A DNA stretch of 64,000 nt from Protonemura montana (lineage: Eukaryota; Arthropoda; Insecta; Plecoptera; Nemouridae). This document shows positions 55,020 through 64,000 of this stretch, piece after piece; within the stretch, counting starts at the first letter, position 1; the number at the start of each line of letters is the position of its first letter. The position numbers and the translations under genes were made by a program. The stretch covers positions 9,238,001 to 9,302,000 of the forward strand of contig OX387606.1 in assembly GCA_947568835.1 (NCBI GenBank), read 5' to 3'. The notes below the pieces were generated by a model. It did not search any database, had not been told where the DNA came from, and worked only from the letters and a program-made list of their open reading frames with translations.

Positions 55020-55470
55020 ATCCGCCGGCAAGCTTTAACGCGGCACCTCCACTAGTCATTCCTCCATCTCCCTGGAGCCTCCCCCGCTTGAATAAAGATT
55101 CTTCAACCAGCTTTAACCCGGCACCTCCACCAGTCTTTCCTCCATCTCCCTGGAGCCTCCCACCGCTTGAATCAAGTGTCTTCAGCCAGCTTTAACGCGG
55201 CACCTCCACCAGTCTTTCCTCCATCTCCCTGGAGCCTCCCACCGCTTGAATCAAGTGTCTTCAGCTAGCTTTAACGCGGCACCTCCACCAGTCTTTCCTC
55301 CATCTCCCTGGAGCCTCCCACCGCTTGAATCAAGTGTCTTCAGCCAGCTTTAACGCGGCACCTCCACCAGTCTTTCCTCCATCTCCCTGGAGCCTCCCCC
55401 GCTTGAATAAAGCGTCGTTCAACGGATAGCATAAACGCGGCACCTCCACCAGTATTTCCTTTATCGTTGG
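55020..55470 (+). repeat. 79-bp tandem repeat, about 5.5 copies
   Basis: The string GCACCTCC starts at 55043, 55121, 55200, 55279, 55358 and 55440, giving spacings of 78, 79, 79, 79 and 82. Each unit holds GCTTTAACGCGGCACCTCC, then CTCCATCTCCCTGGAGCCTC, then GCTTGAATCAAGTGTCTTC. The middle copies are almost identical and the edges diverge. The period is not a multiple of three, so it is not a protein repeat. Confidence 0.92.
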
Positions 55471-58400
55471 AGTGGATCGTGCTTCCGCTTGACATAGAGC
55501 CAACTAATCGCTGACCCTCCGAGACGGCCTTTGTCTTATCAGATTCCTGGTAGAGTATGCTTTTCTTCTGCGTCCGTCAAGCGGGGCGTGGGAGAGAGGA
55601 GGGGTCATTAAACGCTTTAGGGCAAAACTCTCATAAACCACAAACGTTATTTGTTGTTTGACAACAGCGAGCCACGCCTCGAGTTAATCATTTTTGGATG
55701 CTGCTTGTGGAGATTTGTTTGTAATTGAATTCAGTTGATTGATATGTTTATTAATTTTGTCAATCTCAGCAATGAAATACTATGAGTATCAATTTTATAC
55801 TGGAGAGTGTGACAAACAGCGAACTTTGTTTTACTACATTTTTGCGACCTATGTGCATTTTTTTTTGTTATAACCTAAGAAATCATGGCAAAAAATTGCA
55901 TTTTTACTGAGTTAAGCGCACAGTTTTCCCCTAAGAAATAAAAAATAGATTTCACTAACTATTTAATACCCAGTTTGGACAAAGCTTAATATAAATGTTG
56001 GATTTTGTTGATTAATCGAATAGCTGAAACAAAAATAGCAACAAAACTGTTCGGTAAGTGCTTAATTCTCTGCAAATAACTATTAAATTCAATGCCTCTT
56101 CTCGAAGCAATTTCGCGCGTGCGATTGGTGAGTGCCAATATAACCCAGATTTCTAGAAGTTGTAAAGTTCCATGATGCAGTTTAGATGCAATTCTGCATC
56201 GCTTCTTATGGGTCCTTAAAGGCTGACAAAAATCGTAAAGATTTAGTTCTTATATTTATCAACGTTTCCATGAAAGACAAAATGAAAGCTTGCATCGCCA
56301 GCCCAACACTAGCTTATATTTGAATAAAACATGTAAATGTGAATAAATGTCACAAATCCTTTCACCGTCGAGAAACTCCGAGAGCTGTTCATTTACTGTG
56401 CACCATAGAAAAATTAAGCTTAAGTAATATTAAGTGCCATGCCGTCGCTTAAATGGTTTGCATTTTTTGGCTGGACATCAGGTATACGAAAATGTATCTT
56501 CTCTAAATGTGTGTGCACGATTTAGCTTACGTTTTCGAGTTTTTATAACGCAGTCAAAAATGTAATACCATAAACACCAATAAATCAACAAAATATCTTT
56601 GTCGAAAGAAAACTAGGTTAATATGTATACGATGGGGGCGGTTACAAAAGTCTAATAATTTACACTTTTCGCCGCGTACAAAACGTTTATATATGCGTGA
56701 TTAAATATTTTTGCATTTGCCATTTTCATTTCGCGTCGTCTACGCAAGGAAACTCTAGCGATCCTCTAAGAAAGTAGCTCAAAGTCAAATAATTTCCTAA
56801 AAATAGCGACAAATTCTCATGACTCACGTCGCCCACTGGTGCTTGATGCTAAATCAGATTTGCCATTGATGTTCATTCTTGATGATTATATGCGAAAAGA
56901 GGCAGACGCGACCCGGCTTCGGATTCTTGACGTCTTAAGCTAATACCAAGCCGGATATCTGTACGCGATTCGCGTTTTCTACTTTTACAGGGTTCAGAAT
57001 GAGATTTTTGAGATGTAGGCTTTTCTCTGGCCTAGATAGATGTGAGCCTGAGCCACGTCGGGTTCTATCGTTTAATATATATCTATATATATTTGTTTAA
57101 TATGAGTACAGTCTTTAGATAAAAGCCATGGGCTTATGCTGCGACAGGAAATCATTACAGTATTAAAGGTAGAGGTGTAGGCGTAAGCGTATCAATAGAG
57201 TAGTGGAGGTTTTGTGATATTAAATTATATATATATAGGTATATATTTAGCCACGGAAGTTGGCGGTTGATGTCAAAAGCAGGCAACCAATAACAATTTC
57301 GCATGATAGGAAAGTTATGCAGGTGATGAAACAGAACATAGTTGGATTGTCTTTAATTTCAGGCTTATCATTCGGGATTGACTTGTATGTTATGGTAAAA
57401 CATGCGCTTTGGGACATTTATTTCAATAATATAATGTAGATTTTTAATATATTTCTGATAAAATATTGAATATGAGAAATCGATTTGTCATTTACTTTTC
57501 ATATTCGAATATATATATTCACTGATGCTTAGCAGGTAAAAACAGTAAATACACGTGAATGTGTTTATATTTAATGTTCTATTGTATTTTATTCCATTCA
57601 AATATGACAATGGGAAATCACTGCTCGTATGCTTCCTTGCATACGCAATCCAGCGCAAAGCAAATTTACAGAATGTCCGTTGATATAGATTTTCCGACTG
57701 ACGATTCACATCACATCTCCAACACAGGCTTGCCGAGATTTCCACCCGTATAGCATACACCTTTCCCGTTTTCCGACGGAGTTCGAATGCTTGTGACTTT
57801 TCCACGTGCAAGTCAGTGTACAGGAAAAGCGTACACAGCATAAAGCGATGGAGCGAGAACTTTTAGCACTACCGCTCATTTCAATTTCATGATATAATTA
57901 ATTCCATTTCAGTCGCGATAAACAATCAAGAGGATATCGGATCGCTGTAATTGCTCTCTGGTACAACAGTGAGATGACTGTTACATGTTACAACTTTGTG
58001 CCCCAGCTCGATGGTTATTTTGATAGGTAACATTTATTTTTATTTTCATTCGCAATCTATCTTTCTATTTATGTTTGTTTGCGAAACGTCTCTTTCATGA
58101 TAGGTCACATAAAGCCAATTTCGATAGTTTATTATGCTAATTATCATTTAGCTACTCTGTGGATTCGGTAATGAATTAATTTTCATTGTACATTTTGATC
58201 ACGATTGAGGCCTACAGTGTAAATAATTTAGATATCAAAGCGAATCTCTCAAACATGTGCTAACTGCATTACTGGAACACAGTGCATGAATTGTACATGA
58301 AATGCACAATTCAAGTAATTGTTTGTATTTTGCTCAAGTATACAGTCATATTATAGTAGGTGGTTTGTTTGCAATCTGAATGAGACACTTGTATCGTCTT

Positions 58401-61400
58401 GCTCTTAAGACGTGGATAGATTCTTGGCAGTGGCAGTGTTAGGAACTTAAAGTAGCAACCGAGGATGATGATTAAAAAAAAATGTGTGATTAACGAAAAG
58501 TCTGCTCTAATGAAGCCTTATAACCTGGCGACTCCTGCTGATGAAAATTTCATTTCGTTCACCATACGCAGCCCTATTTTCCAGCGTCGCTCAACGTGTA
58601 CGCCAGAGTGCATACATGTATTATTTTGTCGTCGCAAATTATTTACGGTTGGGGCTGAGACGGTTTTCAATCGAGACTTGGGGCCTCATGGTGTGATTCT
58701 TAAAATATGTTTCGCATGAATATGTCAGCGCAAGACTTTGTTTGATGTGTAAGGTGTGAAATTAAATGTGCTTTCTGAGGTTTGGGTATATGCCCTTACA
58801 GAAATGAGTTTTTGGAATGTTTATCTTGAAAGGGTATGTGCCTTGTTATTTCGAAAAAAATCTCGTTTTGGTCGGTCACACCACAGAAAATGTAATCAGG
58901 AATGTAAATCCAAGATCTCAAAGGGCAAAAAGCTTTTAACAAAATAACGGTTTTTTTATTCTTTGAAATATTGTGTTATTTTTGTAAAAAAATCTACAAC
59001 GGAGGGGAAATCATATTACACCAAGCTTGGAAACAAATACGTTTCGTCCGGATGCAGTTTATTACTAAATTAAACTAAATCACTACCAACATTTTTTTAT
59101 TTTATTAGAAACAAATGTACGAGAAAACCTTCAAGTTTATCTGGTGCTTGGATAGCATGCAAGCAGCATAATTCTAGAAACTGTGGCTTCATATCTTCCC
59201 CGACGCTTTAAAATGGGGTACAGTGGTTGGAATCATATTACATGTAGCTTAAACATGCACCATCACCGTAGAGAAATCACAGCACAAAAGTTCAAAAGCG
59301 TGAGGAATGTACGAACCTTCTTGGAATAATGCACGAAAAACCCTCGACCTGAGTTTTCAGCCATGGTTCAGCGGAGAGAACACTTTTCACATCCAGACAT
59401 TTTCGCATTACTTCACGATAACTCCGAGAAGAGCAATAGAAAAATGCGGCTCATCGTCGACTGCGTTTTACAAAAACACGTACACTTACATGAACAGGCC
59501 AATATATTCCTTCGTAACACTTTGGAAGCGATCGCCGCGGTATCTAATTCCCTTTATGCATCGCTCGTAGGCCATTTACACAAAATATTTCTATATTTGA
59601 TCCGAGCGACACCGAGTGCTCCTTAAATATTGGAAAAGCTTTCCAAATATCGCGAGACACGTGACTATGACAACAGTATCTTAATCCACAAAGCAAACAT
59701 ACTTTCGTTACATTCATAGGTGATAAGCCGTAGGCCCTCACCTTCCAATGTTTGTGTCTTGTGTCTGAGGCCATGTCTTAGAACGGCAAGGATCTTACAT
59801 TGTATGTTCAGGTTTTACCATAGCGTTTTCCTTCACCGCTGCGTCTCACAGTGCCAATCTTTCGAGTGGGTGAACCTAACGAAAATTGTCTTAATGTTGC
59901 CAGACGCCTATGAGCTCTTGCAAGTATCATGTTCCATGTGGGCGGCAAGCCTCAAAAGACCAATTTTAATAAGCACCTTCGTCGGTACGCGGAGACCGTT
60001 GTAATCAGCGTGCGTTTGTAAGATGCATAAACATTGAGCGAGGCCGTGTCTCATTCTTCCGCTTACCAATAAAGATAATTAAAATGTATGTTGTCGAGGA
60101 GGCTAACTAGAAAGTGTATCCGAGTGTTTAAATAGTTGTGGAAACTATGGGAAACCATTTCCCTGGCTTCTTTTGTAAATTGTTTCCTCGAGGAGCCATG
60201 TGTTGTTGAGTTACGTCTGCATGCGAACATTGATCACGACTAAATGTATCATTTGAAAGAGTGTGAGTTCTCCTGGTTCGGTGAGTTAAAACAGCTGCAA
60301 ATATCGCAGAAGTAACGCAGGACTGTACGCACAACGCCAAGTAAAGGATATCGCTTTTCTTTATGAATGAAATCTGTCTGGAATTCATTTAGGAAGATAC
60401 TCGAGCAAAAAAAAAAACGAGAAATATGCCTGAATCTATTTCTATTATTAAACGAGTCAGCGCCTTTGAAGCGTTGGATGATTCCGGGAATTCGTTACGG
60501 CGCACATTCCAAGATTTCTTTGAACAATACATTTTCTTTTCAATTAGATTTTCACGCCTTTCGAAAATAACCTTAAACAATGTTACAAAGAGTATTCAAT
60601 TCTAATTAGGTCACTAGGTCAATCGTATATCCCTAGTTTATTGTGGTTTCTGTTTTCTTACGGCCTAGCGAGGCCATTACATCGTAATAAGCATTCGTAC
60701 ATTTCTAAAAACCGTCAAATGTGCGAGTTTCAACCATTTTATAGTGTAATAAGAAAATCTCGCTGAAACTAATTTACGGTGGTAAGTTCGCACACGTGAT
60801 GCAGAGAATATTGTTATTCACTGGGCCGTGCGGCGAAACCAACTAGACCTATAATATTGATTTGACAATTTAAGCCATGACAGAATCGGTCAGAGCAACT
60901 CCAATGCTGTTTACACGTTAGCTGCTATCAGCACGAACGTGTCAACACTTGGACACCGCTAATGCGTTCCTGTGACACTGTGGTCAGAATGCCCATCAGT
61001 GACAAGGGACCTATTAGTCATCGAACGCGGTCCGAATCGTTGATGGTGCACCACTAGTCTGATTCGAAACTAATTAAATTATGGCCTAGTTCGCGAAAAG
61101 AGAACATTTTTGTTGTCTGCAAAAAAAAGTATTTTTATCTGCACGTTGATATGTTGTCTGCGACGTGGTTTTATATTTTGTGTTAAACGTTTGAATGACA
61201 TAAACTGTCAGAAATTTTGTACTAAGTTTCCTGTCAAAATAATTTGCGGTTGGTAGCAATTTGCTATATATTACGCCGGATCCCACGCTGTAGTGCTGCA
61301 AACTCGTAGGTACGAATGTCACTCAATTCGCATTTGTCAAGATCGTAATTAATTGAGTGCGACCTACATATTGGCTTTGACAATGATTGAGTGAACTTGA

Positions 61401-62642
61401 TTTTCAAACAGCATCAACCCAAACGTTCGTGATTATTGAAATTCTCTACATTGCAAATTAACTATGTAGCCCTGATTTACCCCGGTGATTGCGTCTACAA
61501 ATTAAAATGAAATCCTTTATGTGTGGCTGCAAACAACTAAACAAACGTTTCATTAAAAATTACTAATGGTTTTATTTTAAAAATTGTAAACGATTGATTT
61601 TATATTGAATATTTCATTAGATGTTAACTGCTGCTACCCCAGGGGATTCTGAAAAATTATTAACTCATCGCCGAGTCGCTAACGTGCTGGAAAATTGCAT
61701 ACTTTATTAATCCAGAAACTCAGCTGTTCACCTGCCTTCGTTTTAAAGATTCCTCATTGATCTTTGCTGTGAAACGCTGTGCATGATCTTGCGGTATTCA
61801 AACGAGTGGGACATTTGATCTCCTTGAAACAACGTCGACGGCCCAGATCCTGGGTCAGACCCGATTATTTCTGTTGTCTGCTTTCAGCTCCAGTTTCGCC
61901 AGGCTTTGCCTCTTGTGCTATCCACAGAGAATTCTGAGCTCAGTCAGTTTCTACCTAGACCGAAACCAGCCGCATCTTTGCAAATATTGAACTCACGTCG
62001 AAATCGGCGTCGTGCTCTTTAGTCAAATGATTGCTAACGTCCACAGCACACAGCCACGGCTTAGACTTGGTGATTTCGAATCAAAGGGCCAACTTTTGTT
62101 CCCCGTGTTAGATGTTTTGAGAGCTTGTACGTCCATAACTGTTATTTGCAAATCCGCTTAGAGTCTCCACTTTATTCAAGTTGCACTCTACGTAATAAGT
62201 GGTCGAGTTTTTTTTTTTTCATTTAATGATATCGTAATTTGTTACCTATATTACCTACTGGCTGCAAAGGGTGTTTTATGCTTTTGCATTGCAGATTGAT
62301 ACTACGTTTAAATTAAGTGCACACAATGGTGCGATCATATGATTTGTCTAATTCCATTCCTTTTGAGTTCAGTTATAAAAGCCAAGAGGTTTTTTAGTTT
62401 TAAGGCATACTGTAAAGTCTGTTAGACTTTAAAATTTTATTCATGGCTTATAACTAGCAATTAGAACTCGCTTCCGACTACTGATTTATTTTAAAAATCA
62501 GCATATACATACATACAAAGAAACAAACAAACAAAAGATAATTACCAAAAGTAACAATTTATCTTGTAAAAATACTTCAAGTAACAAACAAGTTAATAAC
62601 CATCAAAACAAAATTTGTTTACCACGATATCATGTTTACAAC

Positions 62643-62678
62643 GGCACCTCCACCATTACGAATCACAGTGGAGGTGCC
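62643..62678. other. Perfect inverted repeat of GGCACCTCCAC
   Basis: GGCACCTCCAC at 62643-62653, 14-nt loop, GTGGAGGTGCC at 62668-62678. Perfect 11-bp arms. The arm sequence is the same string that recurs at 22, 38 and 55 kb. Confidence 0.85.
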
Positions 62679-64000
62679 TTCCCGAGTTCATGTATCGATT
62701 GGGCTGGAATATGGGTGCTATTCATCGAACTTCGATGTGGTGATTTAAATGAAATACTACCAGAAGTAATGTAGGCACTTTTAATTGAAATAGTATAAAA
62801 TATATAGTTAAACAATTTTTAATACAAAATAAAGTAATACCGAGGTCTACTGACCGATGCCAATTTTGTAACAGCACTACGGATTTCAAGTTAAATCATA
62901 CATGTTAAAGCGTGCATTTAATTTTTCTAAAATTGACGGATTGAAACGGTGAAACATGCGACTTGTGTGACATCGGCCTATATATAATATGCAAGTGGTG
63001 CGACATTAAAACGTATTTCGTCGCTGCACTCTCGTGCAAACCCATTCCAACGTCATTAAACGTATGAGCAGTCATGTAACATGGATACGCGAAATAATAG
63101 TTGCAATAGAAAATATCAAATAAACTAAATTCTCCGTGCGGAAATAATTGCGCACACTAAAAGCCAGATTATAGGGAGGAGAGATGATAAATTTAACAAT
63201 CACGTTTTCCACTTTTATAATGTAATTTACATAAAAGATTTTTTTAAACTTCTTCGCGTTCATGCATTTAAGAGTAATGTTTGATTAATCTTACACTAGC
63301 ATTGGCCATATTTTTCCTTACTAAAGAGGGCTATCGCATGAGTAATGAGATTTTAGCTAATTGTTACTCATTTAGTTCAAGAGGTAACTCCACTTTCTAT
63401 CCTGATTAATGCTAGCCGTAACCCAGCACCTTCCAAACTGAGCATTATAACTTATTTTAAAGGTTTCCTTCTTGCTAAAATATGACGACGGTATCCATCA
63501 CCAATAGTTGGTCACAAAACACGAACCGGCTTGATAAGAACATATTTTAAACCGAACAGCTGACGGTTGACACTTGACAGTAAGATATATTGAATTTAAA
63601 ATGTGTTTTTTTGGTATTTGGCAGTCGTTTTATTTCGCCGTGTTTGTCGGCGACATGTGGGTCGCATTTGTGGCTGGGGGGGCATTTGGACCTGGCAAGA
63701 AAGAAATCCATTAAAGATTCGAATCATATCTGTCACGCTCCCAGCCGGGAAGGAGGACAAACAACCTGGTCCATTTTATCCGGATTAGTTCCAAGAATAT
63801 TGTATCCGGGCACAGTTCTCGGAAAGAGTGTTTCCTGTGCCACGACGGCTTCGTAGTTCCCGACCGAGAAGCGTCTCTCCGGCCCTTTGTTGAACCACGT
63901 CGAAGATACAATGGAAAATGTCTTTTGGCGTCGAAATAAGTTTTTTCCTAGTCTGTGCAATAGTCGTTTGTAAATTTGTTTTCATGAAAATTCTAGAGGA

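Larger units (their letters stand above)
54496..64000. other. Upstream flank or intron of the GPCR
   Basis: The rest of the window. It contains the 79-bp tandem array (55020-55470) and a perfect hairpin (62643-62678). ORFs at 57488-57841, 58465-58719, 59307-59626 and 63733-63960 have no recognised domain. A TM1-type exon was sought on the minus strand near consensus donors and not found. Confidence 0.5.

Noticed and set aside
54896-55195. Pro-rich plus ORF (PPSPWSLPP repeats)
   Set aside because: It is the 79-bp tandem array. The period is not a multiple of three, so the frame is lost after a few units.
61995-62060. Minus-strand stretch reading KPWLCAVDVSNHLTKEHDADF before a GTGAGT donor
   Set aside because: Looks protein-like, but there is an in-frame stop just upstream, no good acceptor, no ATG, and no similarity to a GPCR N-terminus or TM1.
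63733-63960. Minus ORF with RRFSVGNYEAVVAQETLFPR
   Set aside because: Reads plausibly, but no family was recognised and there is no splice or start evidence. It may be part of a decayed element.

Overview
This is a window of animal nuclear DNA: AT-rich, intron-rich and gene-poor. It fits an arthropod, because the assembled neuronal calcium sensor protein has the wording I know from arthropod frequenins. The exact taxon cannot be read from the sequence. There are no bacterial operons, CRISPR arrays or phage genes. Most short ORFs look like chance or shadow frames.

Two host genes can be supported, both on the minus strand. (1) A complete frequenin/NCS-1 coding region runs from 26744 down to 2094 in seven coding exons. 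One is a 25-nt microexon at 20875-20899. All six introns have GT/AG ends, the phases agree, and the joined reading frame is 202 codons plus stop. It carries the N-myristoylation start and four EF-hand regions, with an unusual Gly/Pro/Ala-rich C-terminal tail. A GC-rich, CpG-rich block (about 26920-27270) just upstream is the likely promoter/5' end. (2) A class A, neuropeptide-type GPCR has its TM2-TM3 exon at 54346-54495 and a TM3-to-C-terminus exon at 46715-47562. Its TM1 exon was not found and may lie beyond 64000.

The rest is mobile and repetitive DNA. Intron 6 of frequenin holds a 2.7-kb fold-back element (6108-8830), with two 1,346-bp inverted arms each carrying the 3' half of a transposase-like gene. 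Intron 5 holds an 11-bp minisatellite followed by an inverted array of the same motif. Intron 2 holds a SINE whose head resembles 5S rRNA. Intron 1 holds three copies of a small hairpin-like motif and two long poly-G runs. Between the genes lies a nearly full-length Tx1/L1-group LINE (39944-46084, minus strand) with an intact 1,272-aa EN-RT ORF2. Its ORF1 stop codon directly abuts the ORF2 start, with a perfect 11-bp stem just upstream. CA/GT repeat lies on both sides of it, which suggests insertion into a microsatellite.

Two further dispersed repeat families (A with four copies, B with three) and a 79-bp tandem array at 55 kb were found by eye. The string GGAGGTGCC recurs at 22, 38, 55 and 62.6 kb and is the most obvious structure not explained by known features.
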